Origin: Emydura subglobosa
Taxonomy: Eukaryota; Chordata; Testudines; Chelidae
Assembly (NCBI GenBank): GCA_007922225.1
Contig: ML679960.1
Span: 8,038,844-8,102,843, forward strand
Reading direction: 5' to 3'
Length of the DNA: 64,000 bases
A model generated the notes under the pieces. That model ran no database searches. It saw only the letters and a program-made list of their open reading frames with translations, and had not been told where the DNA came from. Shown piece after piece: positions 11,701-25,574 of this stretch; position 1 is the first letter of the stretch, and each line of letters opens with the position of its first letter. Position numbers and translations under genes: made by a program.

Positions 11701-14700
11701 TTCCTTGGGGTAACTTAAATATCTGTATTGCTTAGTCCTCTGAGTGATGGCGTAAGACCACTTGTTTGTGCCTGCTGATTTTTAAATAAAATCTAAAAAT
11801 ATCTTTTTAAACAACCAGAAAAAAGAAAACTTACAAGTGGTTCAACTAAGATATAAAAATGAACTTGACACATTTGGCTAGTGTACTGTGCTAGCAGGAA
11901 GAGGACCTGTTTTGAACTCAGCTGTCTGAGTTCTGGGTCAATAAACATGGAAGTAACTGCAGACATGACATACTCAGCATTGTAAAGAAGGTAGTGCTGA
12001 ATGCAGAAGACATGCAGGAAACAACACTACTGATAGCTCCTGAAAGAGGACTTCCCAGCTAGAGATACAATTAGATCCTCTGAGACTGACCAATTGCAAC
12101 AAAGAACAGAGATCAGGGAGGGAAATGAGTTATTCATAACAAAATAACTGATTAACTGTAAACAGGGTTTCAATTTTTTTTATTTATTTATCTATTTTTA
12201 TTATAACATTGTTAAGCTTGGCCTTTACGTTATACCAGCTATTAAAATTGATTTTCTTAAATGACAACTGATCCTTGTAGAATTGGCTAAGCCATCTTCA
12301 AATGCATGTGCTTGTGTTGCTCTGGATTCTGGCTTAATTTCTTATCCCTTTGATGCACATGTCTTGTATCAAGAAGCTGAAATGCTCCTTTGAGAAACCT
12401 GAGAATCCAGGAGACATACATTGTCCCATGTGATAGCCTTATTAAAAACCTTCAAGATACATTATGATGAAGTCCTTACTATTAAGGAAGGTATAACTTC
12501 TTTTTTGAATGAACTGTTAAACCTTTGAGATTACCAATTTATTTAGAATGATCGCCTTTAGAAACCAATCATACAGTTTGTTTTCCATGTGACATTTATG
12601 TGCCACAAGTATTGAAATAGCATTAGAAAAAGTACATCATCTTCCTTGTCTTTTTCTCTCTCAGAACACACACTTGCGCAAACACATTCACCAAAGAAAT
12701 ATAGATAAGTGATTAAAATTAAAAAAGGAAGATAAATTAAGTATTTGAGAGAGAAAATTTAGTTACACAGTATGTAGCAACAGATCTCATACTGAAAAAA
12801 TTTATCCAGAGCAACAGTGAAGGTGGAGATGGTTCAAACGGGATTCCCTCCCAAGATAATTAGTGTTTTAGCTCAAAAATAGGAACCAAATTAATTTATA
12901 CAAATTCATAAGCAACAAAGTTGATGAGACTCAGAGCTCTAGAGCAGCAAGATATGATAAAGAGAAAATAAAACACAACCTTTTAAGATTATTTGAAGGC
13001 TGCAACAGCTCATTCCTGTTACATGCTCAAACCAGAAACTATAAAGATGATTAAAGCGATGAAAACACACAATAGAAAATGTATTTGTACCAATGGGATT
13101 CTTCCTCATTGCTATTCCACCACGTGATAGAGAAGGGAAAGAATTAAAGTACACACTGAAGAAAAATAAAACACAGAAATAATATATCACTTTGCTTAGG
13201 TTAAAAAAGAATGAGAATATGAGGGGATGAGAGAGGAATAAATATCTATTTTAAGAGTATCCTGAATCACTAGAGTAATTCTAAAGGCTCCAATTCTCAT
13301 TTTACACTAGAGACTTGAAATACAATGGAAGCATGCCAAAAAAATACATGTGCATTTTGTGTTTCTTGAAAGGTTGAATCTCAGGAGTCAAATTACTGTG
13401 GAACTTCCATAAATCTGGAATTCAAGATTCTAGCTGTATAACAAATACTTTGATCAGAAATAGGGAAGGCAGCATGGAGATCAGTTGCAAGGGTGTACTT
13501 CCTTTATTTTAAATTCTGTTTTATGTCAATTTAGTGCTTCTGAAAAGTACAGATCGACAACTCTAAAGTGAAGTCCTTTATTTAGCACCTGAATAGGTGC
13601 ATCACAGACACACAGAGTGGCAGTATCCCCAACCTATTACACCTCCAAGTTTCAATTTTTTTCTGAAAGGACTTCTTCAAGGGCTGACGGGTTAATTCAA
13701 TATCCAAGCCCAACAAGGTTGCCACTTAGCACCAAATTTTGTCTTTTTTTCATCTAAAACCCACTCCATGAATGGGAGTGAGATCATCAAGGAAGAGTTC
13801 TTAACATAGACAGAAGGAATGGCTTAGTGGTCAAAAGGCTTTAAATACCTAGGAAACCTGGAATACCAGTTCAAAATCCTTTAGTCAAAGAATCCCTAAG
13901 GTGAAGGTAACAAACTGCTAAGTACATCCAGGATCGTTAAAACATATGTAGCAGCAAATGCTGAGTCACTGGTCTTGACAGTAGCCTCTGCCAATGTTCT
14001 CGCTTAGGCCTGGGACACCCACAGAGGGTAAATGGAGTATAATACCCTATTTGATAATGATAAATGCAGTAAACAAGGGATTCCTAAAGCAAGTTTCTGA
14101 GTACACAAGTTGTGTCAGAACTTTAAAGCCATAATCTGGGTTTCAATCACTCAGGCTCGGTATGGCGCTACAGGAGATAAATGAACTTGATTCCGTGGAA
14201 TATACTTGTGCTAAAAAGGAAGCTGAGAAAAGATTTTTACAGATAATATGTAGAAGTAATCCAAGCATAGGCACTGTAGAAGTCCAATTGCCTGCTCTAT
14301 CAGTGTTGGCCAAGATCATTAAATCTCAACCCAGCTAGACCCTGAGTCCAATATGGATAGGTGGCATAGAAAATGATTGAAGAATATACTATATATCTGC
14401 AATCTGGGGTATCATTAATATAGCTCACTCTGCTTGGACAACTTATTGCTCCATTCAAAACCTTTCTGAAGGATAAACTACCTGAAAGTTCAGTCTCCTA
14501 GTAGTAATATACTGTTACTGTGCTATTCCCTGTGAACCTTTCCTGAGGCCACACTCAAAATGATTGATGGGCCCACTAAAAATTGAAAAGTGCATGTGGC
14601 TAGGGATTGGCTTTGTTGCAGTTCAGTGTAAGAAATAAATAGACAGTGATGCTAAAAAGTATCAGAAGAATCTTTTGAAGGGTTTGGACACTTTCTAAAT

Positions 14701-15734
14701 CCTACGGCTCTGCATCATTGATTAAATTATCATAAAAAATCTTTAATTCAACCACTATATGTTTTTAAGAGGTAGATGAAGACATGAAGTGAAATTTAGT
14801 ATCACCTAATTATTTTTGCAAATTAAAATCACAAGGCATTGAGACAATGCTTTCTGAAATATCCACAACTGAAAAAGTGCAATCACAGAGACAATTTTTA
14901 TCAGCAAATTCTTAAAAGCTTTCCTTTGCTATTCATATCCATTCTTGTTTATGCAAGCCGTACAGATCAAATATGATACTTTGTATCAGGTATTCTTTAT
15001 TCACTGACACAAAGATTGTCAATGACAATTAATTACACAGCTACATCTATTTTTTTCTACTCCTATTAACAATTATTTTTGGAAAATGCTAGTGCTATTA
15101 TTAACATAAAGGTAGGTGAAAATCTTGCCACACTGGTGTACTGTAAATACAATGTACTTTAAAGTTTGACTTCTCTCATTTATAGTAGCAATAATGAAAA
15201 AATCAGAATTGTTGGGGTGGGGGGAGAATTGTTTCGGTGAACAATGTTTTGTTTTTAAGCTATGATGTGAAGCTCCAGGAAATCCACAACCGAAAAAAAC
15301 AATTCCTGTCTGGCTTGCATTTGCCCTAGAGACTCTATCATCATTACAAGTCTGAATGTGCTCATGATTTAGAGTATAAATAGTGAGGGGGACAAGGCAG
15401 AAAACTGTGCCAGCAGGTAATTTGAACAGCCCAGAATGAAAAAAAATAAAAGTTAATGGTCACAACACAATCAGCTATAGCTCTGAATGTGATTTGATTT
15501 TTCTTTTTGTTTGTTTATTTTTAGTTTTAGGATTTCCTTTTGGCTGGTTTCTTTCATTGTATGAGACTACAGCAGTGTGCATGAAAGATGTCACATAAGA
15601 GGAGGAATACGAATAATGTGCACAAAATGGGGCACAAAATCATAATATAATCTGAATGTTATATATTTGTATCAACTGAAACATTGTGCAACCTAACTAT
15701 TATTTAGGGGGTTACCTATTTGGAAATTTTGGAC

Positions 15735-15757
15735 ATATATATATATATGTATATATG
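15735..15757. repeat. (AT)n microsatellite
   Basis: An uninterrupted AT run with one GT interruption. Confidence 0.85.
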
Positions 15758-16544
15758 TTTATAAAGCATTTCAACTTCTAACTAACTAACTGGATATTAC
15801 TTGTTTATGATCTACATGCTTAGTAATAATATTTGAGCCAAGAACTGCCTGATAAAGGAGGTAGCTATGTTTATGACAAGAAATGCAGGTCATCACCAGT
15901 TTGCATGCATCAACAATCTTCTTATTTCATTTTTATTTTTAGTAATCCTACATTAGAGATTACTTTTGTAAAAGGGATTTTTAAAGACCCTGCACTGCTA
16001 GAGGGATTTTTGAGTTTCGGAGGAGTTTGATCTCTCTGGGGGAAAGAACAACTAAAAATCTAGTTCTATAGTTATACTACCAGAGAATTTTGTTCTACAA
16101 TGTATTTTGTTGTTTAAAAGTAAAGTGTCTGTAAAATGAATCAATAGTTTGCTTAGATAAAAACATGGCCAACAAAACCTGCTATTTACCTTAAGTATAC
16201 TCCTCGCAGTTTGAGGTTTCTGACGACGAGTTACCTGGTCTGTCTGCAGCATGTGATGTGGAATTGAGGATAAATATTTTAATTTTTGGGGGGCAGGAGA
16301 TGATAGCTACTCACATCCTCTGAGGCGAGTGTTGAACCATTAAAAGAGGTCACTTTTAGTAAAGCTGAGGTACTGCTAGAGGTAACCTAAAAAATGTTAG
16401 GTCTATAAGTAAACTACTGACAATATTATTTATTCTATTGTAGCCTTGTCACCCAAACTGCATTACAATGCAGAGGGCAAGTGGCTCAATGGTATCTGAT
16501 AGTGAGCTTCAGCTAGCCTGACCAGTTCAGTGTACCCCCATTCA

Positions 16545-17330
16545 TTAACATCGTAACCTGTATATAAAAGGTGTCATGTAAGATATCAATAGAAATACAA
16601 TATCATACTGCTCATTAATATTATTGCGTGGTGTTCATACAGATGACAAATTCAAAATTACAAACATGTTGGAAATTATGTTCTTAACATGTGTCTGCTA
16701 GAGAGGCCTAAGTTACTCACCCTAGAGAAAGGAATGTGGTTCTCCCACCTTGAAGCTATTTCAAAAGTACATTAAGGGACAGTGGGAATACTATTTACAT
16801 GGACAATAAACAGGATCATCAAGCCAACAAGGGGAGGAGATAACCACTCAGCATCACTGCAGGGGGAGGAGACTGCAGGTAACAAATCGATTTTCATTTT
16901 AGAAAACACTGGCAGGGGAAGAAGTCAGCATGAAACTTCCTTCACTAGGAGACTCCATGTCACTTTCCTCATAGCTTGAATGAATATTACTTTGGGTGTA
17001 ACCGTCAGAAGAATCCATTTTAAAGGTTGACTCAACTATAAAAGAGAGATGCAAAGAACCTCGAGGAATCTTTCACCTAAGAAGATAAAGGAACCGGGCA
17101 TTTTGGTCTTTGTGGGAGATCCTGCCCAGAGGCTGATCAGCCATCTTGCTGGAAGGTAGATAGGTAAGGAAACTATCTTGAACAAAGTTTCCTTTTTCTT
17201 GTGCGTGTCAGTGTGTGTAAGAGAGAGAGAGACAGAGAGAGAGAGAGACAGAGAGAGAAAGGCTTTTAAATAACCATTTCTTTCTTCAATTTAGGGATCC
17301 CATTGTCTCACAAACCTCAAAAGCATTTGT
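16545..17330 (+). mobile_element. Unclassified repeat, copy 1 of a two-copy family, with TATA-like box
   Basis: This segment shares ordered blocks with 33100-33660. An AGGTGTCATG block lies just after a TATAAAAG box (16563-16570), followed by ATTATGTTCTTAA. Later come a 'cacctaa' plus A-rich block and a 'tcctgcccagaggctgatca' block that aligns with 'tcctggccagaaagtctggt' in the other copy. The blocks keep the same order and orientation, so the two are diverged copies of one dispersed repeat. The TATA-like box and the AATAAA in the second copy suggest an LTR, but the ends are undefined. It has no coding capacity. Confidence 0.5.
17219..17260. repeat. (GA)n microsatellite with GACA interruptions
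   Basis: About 40 bases of GA repeats broken twice by GACA. It lies inside the repeat copy at 16.5-17.3 kb. Confidence 0.9.
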
Positions 17331-17633
17331 TGGCGGGAGTCTGAAAAATGTAAGGGTTAAGAGTCAAACTCTTTTCTTCAAGTCATCTTTATGCATGTCA
17401 TTTGTTTATAAACACATGAGCATCTAAATACTTTTTCATGTAAGCAATTGTTGTAGCTAGAGGAATGTTATAATGAATGGAGGTAAGTTGTCCATGTGGT
17501 TGTGAACAGGGACTAAAGGTGTTCCATCAGAGAATGCTCTATTAACGTATCTTCCCCCTATAGGTTAATTGTGATAACATCTTTCATAGATGATGCCAGA
17601 CCTCTATATGTCAACAGAAGTAAAAACAACATC

Positions 17634-18085
17634 CTAGTATGTTGCTTTCACCTGGATGTCACTCTGCATGGCAACAATTTCCATTTCTAATGGACCACTG
17701 CCCAAATGTAACTGTTCATTCACTTTGATGCCCAGTTCACTGATGCTATCTGTCATGACAGGGAACAATAAAAGATAAACATTGCCAATGGCTCCATTTT
17801 CTCAAAAGTCTGCAAACTTCCTGGCAAATTCATAGTGCTGATTTTTTAAATCAGCCACATGTGCATAAAACTCCTCTAAGTCTTCATCATGTTCAAATTC
17901 AAACATCTCCACAAATGTTTCCATGACTAGGAAGTGCTGTAATGCTTTTTTTACTATTAGAGCTATCCACAAACCCAATTTCTCTTTGAATTCATTACAC
18001 CCAGGTGTGTAATAATCTCTCTTTTCCCCTGCAGCTGCTGAGTGAATTCATTCAGCCTTTTAGTAAGGTTAGTCACAGGAACACC
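17634..18085 (-). pseudogene. Decayed hAT-family transposase, C-terminal half
   Basis: Read on the minus strand in order, three segments fit the C-terminal region of Charlie-like hAT transposases (the domain also captured in host ZBED, SCAND3 and FAM200-type genes). The first is NLTKRLNEFTQQLQGKREII. The second is EHDEDLEEFYAHVADLKNQ followed by HYEFARKFADF. The third is VNEQLHLGSGPLEMEIVAMQ followed by SDIQVKAT. The family patterns are LNxxLQGK, LxxEFxxRFxDF and LExExxxxQxDIQLK, in that order. In-frame stops (after WVCG, after FADF and after KATY) and frame changes between segments show it is dead. The dimerisation and final catalytic blocks (FGSTYxCE) that should follow were not found downstream, so it is truncated. 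It lies in the sense orientation of DMD. Assignment rests on the motif series, not on a search. Confidence 0.75.
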
Positions 18086-18511
18086 AGGTCAAACAAACAC
18101 ACCTTTTAAGTAAGCTCATCATGTTTATTTCTTAATTCCAATAATATATGGAGCAGGTTGAGGACTGAAAAACCTTTGAAAAACCCACCAGATTTTTTTT
18201 AAACAGAACCCCCTTAGGGTGAAAGAGAATAATTTGAAAAGAAAAGCCAACTAACAACAGCAGAGGGAAATAAAAAGCAATGAGTGCAAGATGCTCCCTA
18301 GAACTTACTATGTTTTTTTCTACTAAACAATTAAAATATTTGACCAAAATTTAGTTAATTTTTTCACAAGGAAAGAGAAAGGAGTTAGAATGATTATAGA
18401 AATAGAAGTTATCTGAAATCATAGTAACTTAAGATAGGCTACCATTACGGTGAGGAAAAAGAGAGAGAAATAGTGCACCTGGCTTTGAAGTGTGAGAGGA
18501 TGGGGGTGGGA

Positions 18512-18548
18512 ATCGTTAAGATCGTTAAGATCGTTTAAGATTGTTAGA
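18512..18548. repeat. Short tandem repeat, ATCGTTAAG unit
   Basis: About four imperfect copies of a 9-10-base unit. Confidence 0.8.
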
Positions 18549-20772
18549 CTTTGCATGGGAGCCAGAGTTAATTAGTGAGCAATAACAACTGTATCTTTGA
18601 AGAAATGTGCTTTTGATGGTTTGAGACTATAAGAGAAGCCCTTGTTTCTGAGGATGTAATAACACATGCCTGGACTCAAGAGACCTCAATCCTATCCATC
18701 TTCTACAATTACAAAACTTTGTCATTGTCACATTTCTTGGCTTACATCAGAAAGAAAAGTAGCTCAGATTCTATAGTGGGTTTTGAATTTAACTTTCTGT
18801 ACTTTGGACAAGAACATAAACACAGCCTTTCTAGACACTTCCATTTTCCTCAGAAGTTTCTCCGCATAAGTCAGGCCTATCATTTCAACTTACTTGCTAT
18901 TTGGACCATAAGTAAGCAATTCTGAAATTATGGGAAAAAGCAAATGAGGTTTCACTGGCATTCTGATCAAGTTTATGTAACCGAATCTCTTGAGTTTCAA
19001 GAGGGTTATCAAAATGATCTTTGCACACCCTCCTGCTCTTCAAAACCTAAAAGAGAAATTAAATATAAGAAAAAAGCTGCCAAGCCCATTTTACTGAGAA
19101 CAAATCAATAGACATGAGTCCAGACACTGATTAGGTAAATATTGTCATGTGAAAAAGTGCTAATACCTTTGGCTCTCACTTATTTCATCTACCCTGATGG
19201 TTATGTTCACAACCACCTGCTATAACATATTAAAAGAAAAAGCTATAGATTTAACACTATTAATTGCAAATGGGTGAGGTAGCCTACTTTGATTTTACTT
19301 TTTATAATTCATTATAAATATATTACAATAAAAACTCTGTTAAGTAACTTTTAAGGGTTTGATTTAAGCAACTACATTCTGAAAAAATCAAGTAAAATTT
19401 AACACTCCATTCATAAACGGCATTGTTATGCCTGTGTATTATGGAAAATGTATTCTCAGACAGCACAGTACACTGAGACCCCTGTAAATAGGCTGAGTTA
19501 AATATAAAATGGCAGCCTTCTTTTTATTGATTTAAATCAAACTTTTGTTATTGAAATTTGTGTGTGTATGTAATGTTTATTCTCTTAGATTATACAGAAA
19601 AAAATCCATGCATTAAAGTGTTCTGTAGAATCAGAGATGAAGATAGAAATCCTGAGAATCAGAGATTTATGGCCATAAACTTCTTTATTATGTTTTGATT
19701 CATGCAGTTTGAAGGCATAGTGTCAGCTTTTTATCCAGGCTCTTTTCATTACTTTTCCCTGTTGGTGTTGAAGCACATGCTGCGAATGACCTCCAGAGAT
19801 TCCTCAAGCTATATGCAGAGAGTAAATTGAATCTGAAAGCTTTATTGGACAAGTTTCTCTTTCAGCTTGTGTCTGATGTCAGCTGTATTGAAAAATAAAA
19901 CTTCTCATGAAACTAGGTCCTGACCTTGAAAAATCTCCAATCAAACGGTAAGAGATTCAGTTTTGTGCCATATCACTGTTTGTTATATGTGGCACATGCA
20001 ACAAAAAAGGGGAAAATACTTCTTAAAGGAAAAGGAAACTATCAGATGGAATAATCAGATAGCTTCTCTTTGGGTTGTGATTTCCTCAGCTATCACAAAT
20101 TAAGTAACATCAGACTTTGTTGTTATTTGGAATGGGAGACCTCCAAGGAAAACTCAGATGCTGCAGAAAGTGCTGCTGGTGATTCTATAGGTGGAATTCC
20201 CTTTCTTGTTAATTTACCAATGCCCTAAACATTGTTCAGCAGAAATGCACAGTTAAGAGGTGATTTTATCTTAGGAACAAGATGTAAAACCAAGGTCCTG
20301 AGAACTTGTCATAGTAGATGGATCCAATAGCTATTTTAACTTCCTAGCCTAAACTACTGAACTCTTGTACAGTATAGCTATGCTACATTAAATCGCTACC
20401 ATCTTCCATCCATTAGGTGGACACATTTTAATTATGCGTGAAAAGATTCCTATGTATGATGTATATTGTGTGTGATATATTTTTGTTATAGTGGGAGTCT
20501 AGCAGTACATTCTGTATGTAAGATTATGTCAAGTCTTTCATTTTGACCCCATGAATTCATATGCTCCTAACTTTCTGGAAAGTTCCTCTTTGGGAATATT
20601 TTTTTTTCCTGTGCTTAGTCTTGGCCAGATGTGCATTTTTGAATCTTAATGAGCAAACTCCTATCACCCATATGAATACGTATATATTGCATATTTTATT
20701 TCTATATTTGATTTATACCTTGCTATGTAAATGTATATTCTGATATATTAATTTCATTTATGGAAAGTACAC

Positions 20773-21548
20773 TGTCACAGTTCAGGGTAACTGCACTCGT
20801 ACTCCCCCTCATTGATCCAGCAAGGGCACCCACTATAGGCTCCAAAGCTGTCACCTGTCCTGGGTAGAGACCTGTGTTTCTCTCCCTCCTGACCAGGGTA
20901 GTTCCAGGCTGCACAATCCCCTGAGTACACTGTGTTATTCCCCGAAAGACAGACTGCCTAAAGAGGGCTGCTTCGCTTCTCTCCTCAGAGAAGGTAACAC
21001 AGTGTAATTGCCACAATTAAGTTACAACACAGCAAGCACTTTTGTTTTTAAGATGGAAGAATTAGAAAGAAAATATATTAAATATATTAAAAACAATAGA
21101 AGAATATACACATAGGCGAATCAGCTTATCAGAGATCACCCCGTCATTGTCTGGTGATTAGTCCTTCAAACCCCACAGGGGATTTTCCTGTGGACACTAG
21201 TTCATAACAGCTTCAGCTCAGAACCATCTGCCAAGTCCTATGGGACCTCAGTGGGCCAAAGATCTTCCAATCCTTCCCTAAGGATTGGGGTCCATCTTGC
21301 ACTAGAGGTTCTGTCCATTTGCTGAATCAGAAAGAAGGCCCTAAAAGTTTTAACTCAGGGTATTTAACCAAAAATCCTTTCTTTGTCTGTTGATTGCTGG
21401 AGAATCCAGTCTGAACCCAGTATAGGTGATCATCTCTCCAAGTGGTGTTAGCTCTCTCGACATTTTACAACCTGAGTGAATTTGCTTAATCATCCCCCAC
21501 TACTCTCAGTTTCTGGAGGGCTGTGGTCACTCTCCCACAGAGAAACAG
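20773..21548. mobile_element. Putative TE with TGTCACAG start, type uncertain
   Basis: The segment opens with TGTCACAG and reaches the inverted-type sequence CAGTGTGACA (21547-21556), where the next element begins. It is GC-richer in its first 250 bases and has an A-rich centre. I recognise it as a type of dispersed sequence common in turtle DNA but cannot name the family. No matching target-site duplication was found. A 97-codon minus-strand open frame over its start shows no domain. Confidence 0.45.
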
Positions 21549-22688
21549 TGTGACACTGGGCCAGGAAGGGTTAAGCCTAGCAGGCTAAAATATCCCAAAA
21601 TCAACCTTTAAGGACATGTTTAAAAATATTGAAATGGTAATTAGGGCCATTCCTTGTAAATAGCCAACAGCCATGTTAGTAGAACCAAGCGTTTGAACAA
21701 GTGTATATTGTTAGGACTCTATTTGTCTCTGTTTACATAGTTTATCTATCACAATATGTCTTTCCTGTCTATTATTATTGTTCTATTGATTCAGAGATCA
21801 AAATGAAATATTAACATTTAGATGAACCTTGGGGACAATATCATTGTCTGTATTTCTCTTTGAAGTTTAAATAAACTGTCTATTAACTGTTTAATGGATA
21901 ATTACCGATGTGGTGCCTGGGAAGTAGAGGTTACTTCAAAGCTACAAGTAATTACCTATTATGCATCCCAGGATTACCTGCTGTGATGTCTGCTATCAAA
22001 TGCTATCATAATCCTGCTAAAAGACTATAAAAGAAGCCTCCGATCGAATCCTGTTTATTTTAGGACTGCTTAAAATATGATAGAGGAAGTTTGCGTGGCA
22101 AGTCTAACATCCGAGCACTATGTCTGGATTTACCCCACTAATTCTCATGGGAAAATTTGAACAAACTCTGTACGTGGACTATTTGGACTGTAACCTGTGA
22201 AACTAATCCTGAAACAACTTCTGCAACACAATTTATCATCTTTACTTTGAAACTGACCTATGGACATTATTCCCATCTGTACATATATGAACTTTTAACC
22301 AATATTCTCTCTTTCCTTTTTAAAAAGTAAATATTAGTTTAGTTAGCAAGTATTGGCTTTAAGCGTGTATTTGGGTAAGATCTAAAATATTCATTGACCT
22401 AGTGTATAATGTGTCTGTTTTTTTGGGATTGGTAAAACATTTTTACATATGGTGGACAAAGATTTTGGTAATCTCCATCATATTTGACTTGGCTGTCTGG
22501 GTAGAAACCAGAGGGCTGGATGGCTTTAATGGAACTGTGTTTTGAATAACCAGTGAGGTAATCAGAAGCTGTTTGCTGCTGGCGTGGTATATCTTATGGA
22601 AGAATAACCACCAGTATTGGCCCCATTCTCTGCAGTTTACTCTAATTTGAGCAATCTCAGCAAGGTTCCGCTAGAGGCCAACGTCACA
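21549..22688 (+). mobile_element. Putative solo-LTR-like element with TATA box
   Basis: About 1.14 kb bounded by TGTGAC at the left and GTCACA at the right, a perfect 6-base inverted pair with TG...CA ends as in retroviral or retrotransposon LTRs. A good TATA box (TATAAAAG, 22026-22033) sits in the middle. There is no coding frame. Flanks do not show a clean target-site duplication, so boundaries are tentative. If this is a retroviral LTR, it is a non-coding relic. Confidence 0.5.
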
Positions 22689-22892
22689 AATAAATACAGT
22701 CCCTCAATAATACATAAACATTTGCTTTTTTAATACAATGAACTCCTAAAATACTTACACTTAATCAAATAAAATTGAATTTAATTCAATAAGGTTTATC
22801 CAGGAGGTTATCATATCCGTCTCACACACAATAAAATATACAATATTGACAATGTCACATTACTTTGAGAAACTTAATTTAAAATTACATTA

Positions 22893-23370
22893 ATGGATGT
22901 CTTCATATGTACATGTATGGGATTCAAGCAGGGGAAGGCCAACCGCAAACTAACAGGCAAACATGCCCCCTTTAAGAAGGCTTCCAAACTGGCCCCATCC
23001 GAGAGACAGGCTTTCTCCCTTTCCCTTAGGTGTCTGGTCAGGGCAGAGCAACTTAAGTCAATTTATAAGGCACATACCACAGAACCTTGAACCAGAGCAA
23101 TCAAACTCTGTCAGAAAAACCTGTAACAGCCAAAATGGATTCTGCTCCCCCTCCTCAGTTTCCTTTTTCTGTTTGTATAAGCCAGCCTCAGGGTGGAGCA
23201 GGGCTTCTTGCTTGCACCCAGGCTGTTTTGGCTGCAGGTGCCAGATCTTCAGAGTACAACACAGCGTGCACTGTATTCACAGTGACAGTCTCAGAGGGCT
23301 ACAGCTGTGAAAGACTACCAAAGAGAAAACTAATTTCTAATATTGTGTATCATGATCAAAGCTGATTTTT
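22893..23370. other. GC-richer unassigned segment
   Basis: Overlapping open frames of 65-115 codons occur on the + strand here. None has a recognisable domain, codon bias or splice context, so I treat them as chance frames in a GC-richer patch, perhaps an old repeat. Confidence 0.3.
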
Positions 23371-23724
23371 TGGGGGTATTTTTCTATGGTCCCCAGAGAC
23401 AATCAATACCGAATATAAATTGTATTATTGTAACATCTAAGAGCTCTAGTCACGGACTAGGACCCTATTGTGCTAGATGCTGAACACACAGAAAAAAGCT
23501 GCATCAGTGATGTTGCAGGATTCCTAATTTTTACATTCTTTAAATATTATTTTAGCTATTTAACCTTAATGTTGTATCAATGTCTTCATTTTTCCATTTA
23601 CTTTTCTAGATTAAAAAAAAGAAAAGAAAAGAGGGAATTAAAACAAACAAAAAAAGGAACCTTTTCATGAGCTCACACTTTTGCACTCACATTTACAACA
23701 TTTCTATTAAGTCCTATACAATAT

Positions 23725-24030
23725 ATCTGTGGATTTCACACACTTTTAACTGTACCAATAACACATATGGTGTACCTTGTCCAGTGCACTAAATGCAACA
23801 ATAACAATCTAAGTGAAACTAGACAATCACTATGCTCTCGCGTAAACTCATACAGAAAAATGACAAAAGACAAAAAACACCGCATCACCTTTGGCACTTT
23901 TCACAAAATGATCACTCTCAGTCCTCGTTCTCAAAGAAAACCTGAACAACACCTTCAAAAGGCAAGCGTAGGAGCTTCAATTCATCTCTTTGCTAGACAA
24001 ACCTTTTTTCAAACCTATCAAAGGCAATGA
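23725..24030 (+). pseudogene. Penelope-like retroelement fragment, GIY-YIG-type region
   Basis: The + strand encodes VYLVQCTKCNNNNLSETRQS, then LCSRVNSYRK and further on ITFGTFHKM. This fits the VVYxIQCxxC...YVGETGQSLRxRxNSHR pattern of the C-terminal GIY-YIG-like endonuclease of Penelope-like elements. The YVG part is degraded to NLSE. The same stretch recurs in a second copy at about 63140-63390, where it is broken by stops. The fragment is truncated at both ends. Name by motif recall; the within-window repetition is seen directly. Confidence 0.6.
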
Positions 24031-25574
24031 TTTTAATCAAGACCTGCTAACATGTAAACTTTTAAAAGGACACTCAAAATCGAGTCAATTTTAAAATAAT
24101 GAGTTAAAAGTAGTTTCAGTATTATACCTGATCCTAAGTCCTCCTGCTACTGTTTTCTGGTTTTAGAAACACATTTTTATTTTTTCTTGATTGCTTTTTT
24201 CCTGCTGAAATCCCCACACAAACAAGCTGCCTGACTAAATATTCAGGGAAAAAGTGAAACTGGCTAGATACAAAGTGTCAAATGCATGAATTAAACCAAC
24301 TACATTAATAAAGAAAAATAATTTTAGTTACTTTCAATTATAGTAATTTTAGGCGTGACTTATAAAACTAGCAGGCAAAACATTTTCAGACAGAAGTATG
24401 ATATTTATGTTTTCAATGTTCCATTGCCTTTAAAAATTTGCTGCAGCTCAGTCAAAGCGTGATATTTAAAAGAATGCTTTAAGGAATTGTAATGTCAGGT
24501 GTCCTTACTTAACAAAAATGTGATCAAAAGAATTTTGAACAAACTTACTAAAATAAATCCACATTGTATGTAAATGAATCGTGGTAAATGTAATTTAACA
24601 CGGATGAAAGCTATGAGTGCAAGAAAACAGGACACTGAAACTGTGTTGCAGTACAACATGCTATCAAACACGCACCTTATCTTATATAGTATACCTGAGC
24701 TTATACAAATGCATCATTTTTGGATGAAATATGATGTATTAATGTGTATAAAGAGATTAATGAAATTTGTCTCCACAGTGCATTAGCACACTACACAACC
24801 AGGGAGACCTTGCATTTTCCCTCTCTGTTTATAATATTTTTCATACTGCATAAGGCACAGAGGTGTGTAGTTAGTGATGTTCATGTAATTTCATGTTCCA
24901 ACTATCAATGAATAGAGTGAGCACAATTTGCCTTTTGAATCATCTTCCCTGGGAAGTCAAGTTTAACTGAGGTTTCTGACATAGCCTTCAGCTAAATAAA
25001 CTTTCTCACGTGAAAAAGTAATGTTCTGTTCATTATGCCCGAAGGCATACTGACCCAGTGGGATATTAGTGACCTTTGTAGTAGTACCTTCTCTGTGTCC
25101 AAGAAACTCTTACACACAGACACGCACACATTCACAGAAATAATGATAAACACACTTCTATCCTGTTCCCCACCCCTCATAACATCATATCTTGAGGAAA
25201 GCGACACAAGGGCCCCTTCACAAAAGCCCTGTAACTAGAATGGACAGAGTGACACCTGACAAGGTAGCAAGGGCCAGCTATTTATTTCTTTGTTCTCTGC
25301 TCAGATATATAGCTATGAACACCATTACATTCTGGTTGTCACGCAAGTCACTACAGAATATAATAATCAACCAAAAGTACTGCCACTGCTACAGAGAGGT
25401 CTTTTCAAACCACAATGGAGTGGCATCCTTAATTCTGGGCTCCACTTTTATAGTTCACCTAGTTTTCAGGGTGACTAAGGCCTCTCCATATAACACCCTG
25501 TGCTGCAGTGAATATATTCTTTGGGATTTTTTCTCTGAAAGTCAGTTTTCATATCTATATTTTATTTCACCTGA

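Noticed and set aside
22963..23365. 115- and 92-codon overlapping frames
   Set aside because: No recognisable motif; two overlapping frames of the same strand in a GC-richer patch are most simply chance.
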